Positions 1 to 5,241 of a DNA stretch of 6,340 nucleotides are shown piece after piece. The stretch lies in assembly GCA_947457605.1 (NCBI GenBank), contig CANGWP010000123.1:1-6340 (forward strand), given 5' to 3'. Source of the stretch: Bdellovibrionales bacterium. Lineage in GTDB: Bacteria > Bdellovibrionota > UBA1018 > CAIMNF01. Positions within the stretch are counted from its first letter, which is position 1. The number at the start of each line of letters is the position of its first letter. The translations under genes and the position numbers were made by a program. The notes under the pieces were generated by a model. The model saw only the letters and a program-made list of their open reading frames with translations, did no database searches and was not told the origin of the DNA.

Positions 1-384
1 CAAAAGATACATCAAAAACAAAAGATTCAGGTGCGAGAAAACCGCGGCACCCACCCCGATCAAAATCAAGGATTTTCGATTCATCACCTGGAAATTGCGG
101 TACAAAAAACGGGTCATCAGAAAGATGAACATGTAGTGGATCAAAAAAAGGCCCTGCGGGACTCCTGACTTCAGTTCCACAAGATAGGCGAAAAGCAGCG
201 TGAGGCAGCCTCCCTCAAACATTTCTCTCTTCATTGCAACCCAGAGGATCAAGAAAAGAATTACATCCGGCTTAAAAAAGGCAAGAGCGGGCAAATTGAA
301 TAAAGTCGATTGAAGCGCCATCGAAACCAGTGCGAACAGGAGAAGGCCGGGGACATTCAGAAGCTTCAATGCCCGGATCTTCAT
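1..384 (-). CDS. mreD: Rod shape-determining protein MreD, N-terminal part (runs off the left edge)
   Basis: This is an inner-membrane component of the elongasome that works with MreC, MreB, RodA and PBP2 in lateral wall synthesis. The frame is open from the ATG at 384 to the window edge, giving 128 codons with no stop. The translation is very hydrophobic, with about five membrane segments near residues 11-30, 39-52, 57-70, 78-94 and 106-127. A Pro-Asp pair at 39-40 opens the second segment and a Glu-Leu-Lys-Ser-Gly stretch at 70-74 sits where the family usually has an Asp-Leu-x-Ser-Gly motif. The start overlaps the mreC stop (ATGA), and AGGA lies five bases upstream, so the two are probably translationally coupled. 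MreD is poorly conserved in sequence; the identification rests on topology, these motifs and its place directly after mreC. The C-terminal part is missing only because of the window boundary. Confidence 0.85.
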   Translation of the reverse strand, partial: MKIRALKLLNVPGLLLFALVSMALQSTLFNLPALAFFKPDVILFLILWVAMKREMFEGGCLTLLFAYLVELKSGVPQGLFLIHYMFIFLMTRFLYRNFQVMNRKSLILIGVGAAVFSHLNLLFLMYLL

Positions 385-1271
385 GGCTTTCCTGCGGCTG
401 GTTTTGGCTGGGTTTTTTCGGATTGATCCATCAACTGGGTGTGAACAGGGGCCGGGTCGGCATGGGTGACCACCAAAACCTCTTCGACCTTTGAAAAGTC
501 GACGCTGGGTTTGACTTCAACCTTTTGGGTGATCCCGTAGGATTTGCGTGTGACCTTGATCACAGTTCCGACGGGAACGCCCTTCGGAAAGTTTCCGCCA
601 AGCCCCGAAGAGAGAAGAATGTCGCCTGGCTGGATGTCGTCCACACGTAGGGCGAATTTGAGTTGGCATAAAGTATCGGTGAGTCCCTCGACAATCCCCC
701 GAACGCGTGATCTCAGAATGTAGGAGTCAATCGCGGACAGAGGATCAAGGACGCTCACAACATCCGCAGTGTCCTCACTGACCCGTAAGATTCGACCCAC
801 AACCCCTTCCGCATTGATCACCGCCATGTTGGGCTCAATGCCGCTTGAGCTCCCCCGGTTGATCCGTAGAGTCCTGAATTCGGTGGAAACATCCTTGGCG
901 ATGATGCGGGCAAGCACCGTGTCCACTTTGTAGGTCTCTTTGAACTGAAGAAGATCCCGCAACCGGACGTTCTCTTGCTCCAGCTCACGGAGATTGAGAA
1001 TGGTATTGACGAGCTTTCGATTCTCATCAATCAGGGAACGGTTCTCATTTCGGGTGTTCCAGAGGGCAAGGTAATTTTGATAGATTCCGAACACGGAATC
1101 TAGTGTCCAATGGATTGCGATTTCAAACGGAGTGGTGATTGCAAGAGCGATTCTGTCATAGGCGCGATAATCGCGGGGAGAGCGATTCACCGTATCAATT
1201 GAAAGCAAGGGAATCAGCAAAAACAGAAGCAAAATCAGGTAGAATCGGTATTGCTTTATCAGCTTTAACAT
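381..1271 (-). CDS. mreC: Rod shape-determining protein MreC
   Basis: MreC is a bitopic inner-membrane scaffold of the elongasome that interacts with PBP2 in the periplasm. The 296-residue product has a short cytoplasmic tail, one membrane helix at about 8-24, and a coiled coil at about 73-112 rich in Glu, Asn, Arg and Leu. A beta-rich MreC core follows at about 118-268. Family hallmarks are visible: Gly-Val-Val-Gly-Arg at 156-160, Gly-Asp-Ile-Leu-Leu-Ser-Ser-Gly-Leu at 216-224, and Phe-Pro-Lys-Gly-Val-Pro-Val-Gly at 228-235. A polar Pro/Lys/Gln tail of about 25 residues follows the core. Length is typical of the family. The ATG at 1271 has AGGA eight bases upstream. mreB, often just in front of mreC, is absent: the upstream neighbour is a divergent chaperone gene 47 bases away. 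The gene overlaps mreD by 4 bases downstream. Confidence 0.96.
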   Translation of the reverse strand: MLKLIKQYRFYLILLLFLLIPLLSIDTVNRSPRDYRAYDRIALAITTPFEIAIHWTLDSVFGIYQNYLALWNTRNENRSLIDENRKLVNTILNLRELEQENVRLRDLLQFKETYKVDTVLARIIAKDVSTEFRTLRINRGSSSGIEPNMAVINAEGVVGRILRVSEDTADVVSVLDPLSAIDSYILRSRVRGIVEGLTDTLCQLKFALRVDDIQPGDILLSSGLGGNFPKGVPVGTVIKVTRKSYGITQKVEVKPSVDFSKVEEVLVVTHADPAPVHTQLMDQSEKTQPKPAAGKP

Positions 1272-1318
1272 TGCAAATATCCTATATTGTGTTTGAATAG
1301 TTTCAAAAGGATAAATTC
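1272..1318. promoter_or_regulatory. Divergent control region between mreC and the PpiD-like gene, with a 16-base palindrome
   Basis: Only 47 bases separate the two divergent start codons, so this stretch, perhaps with the coding ends, must hold both start regions. It is very AT rich. It contains a perfect inverted repeat at 1292-1307: TTTGAA, four-base spacer TAGT, TTCAAA. The repeat supplies TTGAAA on the minus strand, which could act as a -35 hexamer for mreC with a weak TAGGAT -10 (1284-1279) after 16 bases. On the plus strand TTGCAA (1271-1276) and TTGAAT (1293-1298), 16 apart, are a poor pair. AAGG at 1307-1310 is the ribosome binding site of the plus-strand gene. The promoter assignments are guesses; the palindrome is a direct observation. 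Confidence 0.4.
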
Positions 1319-2425
1319 ATGATTGGTGCAATGCGGAGCAAGTTGGGCCCGAAGGTAATCGGCGGGGTGATCGCAGTCGTAGCGTTTGTTTTCATTTTTT
1401 ACGGGATCTTCGTTCCCGGAAGCAGCAGTTCGAAAGGGCCGGGAGTCGCAGGCGAAGTGAATGGCGAAACCATTACCTACACGGAATTCTCAAGAGCGTT
1501 GAATCAAAGAATTGAGTTTTTCAAGAGCATGATGGGCGGGAAGGTCTCCGAGGCTCAGCTCGAGCAATTCCGGATCGGCGAGTCTGTATTCAAGGAGCTT
1601 GCCCAGCGCAAGGTGCTTGGTCAGATTGCCAAAAAGCAGGGTTTTTATCCTTCCGCGGAACAAATTCGCGATCAAGTGCTCAAAATGGACGTTTTTCAAA
1701 AAGACGGGCGCTTTGATCGGGTAACCTATAAGAATGTCCTGTCCGCAAACCGTCTTACTCCGGTACGGTTCGAGGAGCTGATTGGTCAGGATATCATGGA
1801 GCAGAATTTCAAGTCGTATCTGGCTCAGCTCGCTGTGGTTCGGGAAGACGAGGTTTCAACAGAACTGAAGTCCACGATGGACCGGCATAAGGTCAAGTAC
1901 GCATATCTCGATAATGAATCCGCACGAAAGCTTCTTTCGAAGGACTTGAAGCCGGAGGAGCAGTCGGCGAAGTTGAATGAAAAGGTTGCTGAGATCTCTA
2001 AATCCGTACTTCCCCTTCTTACGACCGGTTCGGATGCAAAGGTGAACTCTTTGCTAAAGGAAGCAAAGGTTCAGGTAAAGACCTCGGATTGGTTGAATTC
2101 TCAGTCCAACATCATTCCGGGAGTGGGCTCCATCCGTTCGATCCAAGAAGAGCTTTTCGCGTTGAAGAAGGGCGATGCTGCCAAGAGCTTCTCATTGATG
2201 GGGGGAACCCTGTTTGCGGTGGCTGTCGCTCACGAAGCCTTTGATGCTTCAAAGGTCACGGCGAAGGAGCGTGCTGCAACCTTTGCAAAACTTCAAAATG
2301 AAAAGCAGGGTGAAATCATGAAGCGGTTTGTGGATGATTTCATGAAAGACTCGCGGGTGACCTCCAACTCAGACATCATTAAGTCAGGAAAGAGCGGTGG
2401 CATTCCGCTCACTTTTGATAATTGA
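1319..2425 (+). CDS. Membrane-anchored SurA/PpiD-like periplasmic chaperone lacking a recognisable parvulin domain
   Basis: Likely an inner-membrane-anchored folding factor that meets proteins leaving the Sec translocon; this role is inferred from PpiD. The 368-residue product has a short basic N-terminus, one membrane helix at about 13-32 and a periplasmic remainder. Residues 44-60 (Gly-Glu-Val-Asn-Gly-Glu, then an aromatic/acidic helix) and 124-160 (Val-Phe-Gln-Lys-Asp-Gly-Arg-Phe-Asp, Tyr, then a Thr-Pro-x-x-Phe-Glu-Glu-Leu helix) are the SurA_N/PpiD N-terminal module. Lys-Val-Lys-Tyr-Ala-Tyr at 191-196 matches the strand after it. Residues about 255-345 resemble the PpiD C-terminal segment. 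Between them lie only about 55 residues instead of a parvulin (rotamase) domain of about 90-100; PpiD itself is usually over 600 residues. It is therefore probably a non-catalytic chaperone. AAGG eight bases before the ATG supports the start. The 3' end overlaps the convergent hydrolase gene. Confidence 0.8.
   Translation: MIGAMRSKLGPKVIGGVIAVVAFVFIFYGIFVPGSSSSKGPGVAGEVNGETITYTEFSRALNQRIEFFKSMMGGKVSEAQLEQFRIGESVFKELAQRKVLGQIAKKQGFYPSAEQIRDQVLKMDVFQKDGRFDRVTYKNVLSANRLTPVRFEELIGQDIMEQNFKSYLAQLAVVREDEVSTELKSTMDRHKVKYAYLDNESARKLLSKDLKPEEQSAKLNEKVAEISKSVLPLLTTGSDAKVNSLLKEAKVQVKTSDWLNSQSNIIPGVGSIRSIQEELFALKKGDAAKSFSLMGGTLFAVAVAHEAFDASKVTAKERAATFAKLQNEKQGEIMKRFVDDFMKDSRVTSNSDIIKSGKSGGIPLTFDN
2389..2416. 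terminator. Possible bidirectional terminator hairpin in the convergent 3' overlap
   Basis: GAGCGG (2392-2397) and CCGCTC (2405-2410) form a perfect 6-base stem with a 7-base loop. On the plus strand it is followed by AC and TTTT; on the minus strand by TTT. It lies inside the last codons of the PpiD-like gene and directly around the hydrolase stop codon, where both transcripts would need to end. The stem is GC rich but short and the T tracts are weak, so termination efficiency is uncertain. Confidence 0.4.
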
Positions 2426-3305
2426 ACGCGGTTTCCGCCACCTTCCGGACGAATTCTACAAAACGGGCTCGCTGTTCGAATGGGAGTCCGTGTCCGCAGT
2501 TTTCCCATTCCTCAAAGTGTAGAAATGGATTCTTTAGCTTCTCTTTTTGTTCCTCGTAATCCTTCTTGAGCCAAACTTTCGAGTTCATTCCCCGGAGAAA
2601 ATGGACAGGGATCCCGGAGGCCAGAATCTCCTGAACCCACGCCTCCAAAGGGGCTTCGTGCGCTTGTTCAATGGTTTGGATGAGGGAGTTGTGATCAAAG
2701 GGAAAGCTCCAGGTTTCCGGAGTTTCCGTGGATTTTTGGGCCACAGCCCCGAGGTACTGGGCAATTGCCGGATCAGGGCAGTGGGTGTTCAGGTAATTTT
2801 TCATTTGAACCCGATCCGGAAAAGTTTCGGGAAGGTTTTGGAGAAAACGGGCGAGCGGAACCCCCATTCCGCCCCCCCAACTTGAGGAGATCCCGATGTC
2901 CACGGCTATCAAACCTTTGATTCGAGACGGTGCGGATTTGGCGAGAGCAAGCGCCGTTCTTACTCCCATGGAGTGTCCGATCAAAAGGCAATTTTCAATC
3001 TGAAGAGAATCCAAAAGTTCGAGAACGTCTTTTGCATAGGCTTCCGCATGGAAATCGTTTTCAGACGTCTTGAGGAAAGTCCGACTTTTCCCGTGTCCCC
3101 GTTGGTCCGGGGCAATGCAGTCCCATTTTTCCTCCAAAAATGCCGCAATCGATCTCCAGATTTGGCCGGTTCCTCCCATTCCGTGGAGAAACACCAAGGT
3201 GGGAGGATTTTTTCCAGAAGTGACTTTATCAGGTTTCCAACGAAAATAATTTAGCTTTTGATTGACCATTTGCGCCGATGCTACTAGATTCTCACGCGGA
3301 GTCAT
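2409..3305 (-). CDS. Alpha/beta hydrolase, probable esterase (YbfF/ABHD11-like)
   Basis: This is a cytoplasmic alpha/beta-hydrolase-fold enzyme of unknown substrate; no signal peptide is seen. In the 298-residue product, His-Gly-Met-Gly-Gly at 41-45 is the oxyanion-hole loop, Asp-Gln-Arg-Gly-His-Gly-x-Ser at 67-74 follows strand 4, and Gly-His-Ser-Met-Gly at 110-114 is the nucleophile elbow with Ser112. His272 in Cys-Gly-His-Gly is the catalytic histidine. The acid expected after strand 7 is absent: the segment reads Leu-Arg-Gly-Met-Asn-Ser-Lys (237-243). Asp136 after strand 6 is the best replacement, as I recall for YbfF. A cap region covers about 150-225. The start is uncertain: ATG at 3305 has no good Shine-Dalgarno site, and Met13 (ATG at 3269) has none either but would start nearer the conserved fold. 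The gene diverges from the TPR regulator and converges on the PpiD-like gene. Confidence 0.9.
   Translation of the reverse strand: MTPRENLVASAQMVNQKLNYFRWKPDKVTSGKNPPTLVFLHGMGGTGQIWRSIAAFLEEKWDCIAPDQRGHGKSRTFLKTSENDFHAEAYAKDVLELLDSLQIENCLLIGHSMGVRTALALAKSAPSRIKGLIAVDIGISSSWGGGMGVPLARFLQNLPETFPDRVQMKNYLNTHCPDPAIAQYLGAVAQKSTETPETWSFPFDHNSLIQTIEQAHEAPLEAWVQEILASGIPVHFLRGMNSKVWLKKDYEEQKEKLKNPFLHFEEWENCGHGLPFEQRARFVEFVRKVAETAFNYQK
3262..3290 (+). promoter_or_regulatory. Predicted sigma70-type promoter for the TPR regulator gene
   Basis: TTGACC (3262-3267, five of six to the -35 consensus) and TAGATT (3285-3290, four of six to the -10 consensus) are separated by exactly 17 bases. Transcription would start near 3297, giving a leader of about 40 bases to the GTG at 3337. 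The site lies within the 5' coding end of the divergent hydrolase as called from 3305, and overlaps that gene's alternative start at 3269. Such pairs also arise by chance, so this is a reasonable prediction rather than proof. Confidence 0.45.
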
Positions 3306-3316
3306 AGGGGTGACTC
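3299..3316. promoter_or_regulatory. Inverted repeat, candidate operator or leader hairpin between the divergent hydrolase and regulator genes
   Basis: GAGTCA (3299-3304), six-base spacer, TGACTC (3311-3316) is a perfect 6-base inverted repeat. It begins about two bases after the predicted start of the regulator transcript and covers the ATG of the hydrolase at 3303-3305. As DNA it is placed where a repressor could block the regulator's promoter; as RNA it would fold next to either start. OmpR-type winged helices usually bind direct repeats, so self-recognition by the neighbouring regulator is only one option. Confidence 0.4.
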
Positions 3317-3325
3317 AATAACCAT

Positions 3326-3332
3326 AAGGGGG
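3326..3332 (+). promoter_or_regulatory. Ribosome binding site that fixes a GTG start
   Basis: AAGGGGG ends four bases before GTG at 3337, with its AAGG core seven bases away. No ATG occurs in frame near the start of the coding region, so this site decides the GTG start of the TPR regulator. Confidence 0.7.
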
Positions 3333-3336
3333 CTGA

Positions 3337-4584
3337 GTGTTCCACGATCATCCCATTCCGAGTTCTCATCCGGGTTCAGGATCGCAAAAAGCGGATTCTG
3401 AGGGACTTCCGCTTTCCACCCTGGAAGGCTTGAGTCCAAAGGAGTTGCTTCGTCGGGGGAATCTGAGGCTCGAGAAGTGTGAGATCCGCGAAGCCGGCCT
3501 TTATTTCACTTTATCGTATGAAAGAGCCCGGGATCAGCGCGATCTGCGAGGGATAAGCGATGCACTTGCTCAGCTACTTCGATATTCGAGCGAGATCGGA
3601 GATGAGCGTGCCATTCAAAAATGGGTGAACGAACTTGAGATATTTATCGCCCACAACGATGGAAATCTCACGCCACAGGTTTGGTATTGCAGAGGGATTA
3701 TCGCCTTCCGGAGTGCCCAGTATCGAAAAGCACAGGTGTTATTCCATAGGTTTTGGCGCGAGATTGAGCGGGAAGAAGGCATGAGTCCCGTGACCACTCC
3801 GGAGCGCCACCGGGAAATCATGCGCTCCAAATCCCAAGCTCTTCTTGCCTGCGCCGTTGTGGCTCAGAATCAAGGCAAGCTCGGGCGTGCCCGTTATCTT
3901 GGAGAGGTGATCCTTTCGTACGCAGAAAAGGAGCGCCCAAGAGGGATTCTGGCTTCCACTTATTTGATGCTTTGCAGGCTTGCGGAAAAATCCGGGGACC
4001 TTGTTTTGGCCAAGAAGTGGCTCCAAAAAGCATTTGCCGAATCCGTATCCGAACACAATTGGTATCACTACCTGTATGTTCTTTATAGTTTCGCCGTGAT
4101 TTCGAGGCTAGAACAGGATTTCATTCAGGCCCGATTTTATCTGGATTTGTTGGAAAAAGCGGTAGTTCAGGAAGAGCTTCGAAGTTTGAAGCTTGGAATC
4201 TCGGAGGAGCGCGTGAAGTTGAATCTCAATCGCGTGGATCTCGAGATAGATTTGAATCGAAGTGTGATTCGTACCAGGGAAGGCGAGTTCAGTCTTGGAA
4301 GGCAACATCTATTGATTGAGATGGTCCATCAACTTGCACTTGCCCATTCGGAGCAATCCGAAGGGGGAAGACAAGGGCTCTCCAAGGCCGAGTTGATTGA
4401 AAAGGTGTGGTGTGAGAGTTACAACCCGGAAGCGCATGACGGGAAACTCTATTATAACGTAAATCGAATCCGGAAACTGTTGGAGCCAGATCAGAAGAGC
4501 CCGACGTATATCCTGAATTGGAGACAAGGGTATCGTTTGGCTCCGGAGCTTCGGGTTCGAGTGATCCAAGGGGAGGGTCTATGA
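3337..4584 (+). CDS. TPR-repeat transcriptional regulator with C-terminal OmpR/PhoB-type winged helix
   Basis: Probable cytoplasmic one-component regulator; ligand or partner and targets unknown. The 415-residue product starts with a low-complexity Pro/Ser/His region (1-30). Residues about 34-280 form repeated helix pairs with TPR-like spacing: near 34-64, 67-100, 114-145, 165-200, 204-237 and 244-280, several with a Gly or Gln-Gly turn and an Ala-x-x-Tyr/Leu pattern. Residues about 300-402 match a trans_reg_C winged helix: an N-terminal beta sheet, Leu-Ser-Lys-Ala-Glu-Leu-Ile-x-Lys-Val-Trp at 348-358, a recognition helix at about 366-383 (Asn-Arg-Ile-Arg-Lys-Leu-Leu-Glu), and the wing Tyr-Ile-Leu-Asn-Trp-Arg-Gln-Gly-Tyr-Arg-Leu at 391-401. 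No receiver domain, P-loop ATPase or membrane segment is visible. HilA and SARP/BTAD proteins have the winged helix first; here the order is reversed. The start is GTG. The stop overlaps the next gene's ATG. Confidence 0.85.
   Translation: MFHDHPIPSSHPGSGSQKADSEGLPLSTLEGLSPKELLRRGNLRLEKCEIREAGLYFTLSYERARDQRDLRGISDALAQLLRYSSEIGDERAIQKWVNELEIFIAHNDGNLTPQVWYCRGIIAFRSAQYRKAQVLFHRFWREIEREEGMSPVTTPERHREIMRSKSQALLACAVVAQNQGKLGRARYLGEVILSYAEKERPRGILASTYLMLCRLAEKSGDLVLAKKWLQKAFAESVSEHNWYHYLYVLYSFAVISRLEQDFIQARFYLDLLEKAVVQEELRSLKLGISEERVKLNLNRVDLEIDLNRSVIRTREGEFSLGRQHLLIEMVHQLALAHSEQSEGGRQGLSKAELIEKVWCESYNPEAHDGKLYYNVNRIRKLLEPDQKSPTYILNWRQGYRLAPELRVRVIQGEGL
4571..4576 (+). promoter_or_regulatory. Ribosome binding site selecting the internal ATG of the secreted-protein gene
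   Basis: GGGAGG lies four bases before the ATG at 4581, inside the last codons of the regulator gene. It favours this start over an in-frame ATG at 4518, and makes the signal peptide begin at the first residue. The ATGA overlap with the regulator stop suggests coupled translation. Confidence 0.75.
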
Positions 4585-5042
4585 AACTAGGCAAGCGTAT
4601 GGGATGGGTTTTTTTGGCTTTGGCATTCTGGAACTTCGGTGCAAGTGGGGCGGCACAGGCTCAGTTCATGACGCCGAATCCCGAGTGTGTGATTTCAAAA
4701 AACAATGATGAGCGTGTTCCGTTTCCTCTTCGGAAAGCAAACACCAAATTTGAACTCTCGGAAAATGAAACCTACCTGTTGAACGGTACGATTGTGAGCA
4801 TAAGCGGACGCACTTATTTCAAGGTGGACTTCACAACCCAGCCTTGGCTTGAAACCGAGAAAATGCTGCAGTTCCCGTACTTGTTGCTTGACGATGCGAG
4901 TGTGCCGGTAGGCCAGTATAACGGCCGCCTCGTTCAAATGGCAGTGATTGCTCGTAAAAACGAGGTAAGCTCGATTTCCGAAGGGCGTGGAATGTCGGTG
5001 AAACTCGAGGTGATCTTGCCTCCAAGCGCAGTTCGGAACTAG
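4581..5042 (+). CDS. Small secreted protein of unknown function, coupled to the TPR regulator
   Basis: I do not recognise this 153-residue protein. It has a clear Sec signal peptide: basic residues at 2-6 (Lys, Arg), a hydrophobic core at about 8-20, and Ala-Gln-Ala at 25-27 as a type I cleavage site, leaving a mature chain of about 126 residues. There is no lipobox. The mature part has a single Cys (Cys36), no further membrane segment, and alternating hydrophobic/polar stretches at about 67-84 and 117-147 suggesting a mainly beta fold. The expected location is periplasm or outside. The start at 4581 is set by GGGAGG upstream and by the ATGA overlap with the regulator stop, so the two genes share a transcript and probably translation. 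A strong terminator follows 24 bases after the stop, making this the last gene of the unit. Its tight coupling suggests a role in the regulator's pathway, but nothing in its sequence shows what that is. Confidence 0.8.
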   Translation: MKLGKRMGWVFLALAFWNFGASGAAQAQFMTPNPECVISKNNDERVPFPLRKANTKFELSENETYLLNGTIVSISGRTYFKVDFTTQPWLETEKMLQFPYLLLDDASVPVGQYNGRLVQMAVIARKNEVSSISEGRGMSVKLEVILPPSAVRN

Positions 5043-5066
5043 ACCGGTTCCATATCCGGGAATTCG

Positions 5067-5098
5067 GGGATGAGGGCACTGCTCTCATCCCTTTTTTT
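5067..5098 (+). terminator. Strong rho-independent terminator of the regulator/secreted-protein unit
   Basis: GGGATGAG (5067-5074) pairs with CTCATCCC (5084-5091). The inner bases extend the stem to 11 pairs with one G-T wobble and a three-base ACT loop. Seven consecutive T bases (5092-5098) follow at once. It begins 24 bases after the secreted-protein stop codon. The layout is textbook and leaves little doubt. Confidence 0.93.
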
Positions 5099-5106
5099 CT
5101 TATGGT

Positions 5107-5147
5107 GGGACAAATTCGGACCATTGATTTGTTCCTTGTCCGTTTTT
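5107..5147. repeat. Overlapping inverted repeats in the gap between terminator and dehydrogenase
   Basis: GGGACAAAT (5107-5115) can pair with ATTTGTTCC (5127-5135) over nine bases with one G-T wobble and an 11-base loop. GGACAA (5108-5113) can instead pair perfectly with TTGTCC (5136-5141), and CGGAC (5117-5121) with GTCCG (5138-5142), the latter followed by five T bases (5143-5147). These pairings exclude one another, so the region could be an operator or an RNA switch if transcribed. No function can be read directly. Confidence 0.35.
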
Positions 5148-5159
5148 AGCGAGATCCTT

Positions 5160-5175
5160 TGGCATCCCTCTTGAA
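5160..5175 (+). promoter_or_regulatory. Weak sigma54-like promoter candidate upstream of the dehydrogenase
   Basis: TGGCA at 5160-5164 and TTGAA at 5171-5175 sit at the -24/-12 spacing of sigma54 promoters. The -24 element is good, but the -12 element has GA where GC is normally required. No convincing sigma70 pair is visible in 5100-5230. Transcription would begin near 5186, leaving a leader of about 56 bases. Confidence 0.2.
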
Positions 5176-5189
5176 GGTAGGTTCTTTGA

Positions 5190-5214
5190 TTTGCTTCCCG
5201 GGAGCGGAAGCGAA
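5190..5214 (+). promoter_or_regulatory. Leader hairpin before the dehydrogenase gene
   Basis: GCTTCC (5193-5198) pairs perfectly with GGAAGC (5206-5211). The stem extends outward to nine pairs (5190-5198 with 5206-5214, one G-T wobble) and encloses a seven-base loop. It ends 16 bases before the Shine-Dalgarno site GGGAGG and is not followed by a T tract, so it is not a terminator. It could stabilise the leader or be a protein site. Confidence 0.35.
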
Positions 5215-5230
5215 AATGAAGGCTATCAAA

Positions 5231-5236
5231 GGGAGG
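5231..5236 (+). promoter_or_regulatory. Ribosome binding site that fixes the dehydrogenase start
   Basis: GGGAGG lies five bases before ATG at 5242. It shows that translation starts there and not at the in-frame TTG at 5191, which would add 17 residues unlike the family. Confidence 0.75.
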
Positions 5237-5241
5237 GAATC

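Noticed and set aside
381..1271. Toxin/antitoxin or defence-system interpretation of the small frames inside mreC
   Set aside because: They lie within the MreC coding region in other frames, have no ribosome sites of note and show no family features.
2547..2885. A 112-codon open frame on the plus strand opposite the hydrolase
   Set aside because: It is antisense to a well-supported enzyme gene, has no recognisable domain, and its composition reflects the complement of hydrolase codons.
3739..4068. A 109-codon open frame on the minus strand inside the TPR regulator
   Set aside because: It is antisense to a long coherent gene, overlaps another spurious frame and resembles no known protein.
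4518..4580. In-frame ATG at 4518 as the start of the secreted protein (21 extra residues)
   Set aside because: It would lie deep inside the regulator's winged-helix region, bury the signal peptide and ignore the GGGAGG site placed just before 4581.
5191..5241. TTG at 5191 as the dehydrogenase start
   Set aside because: It gives a 17-residue extension unlike the SDR family, runs through the leader hairpin, and ignores the strong ribosome site in front of ATG 5242.
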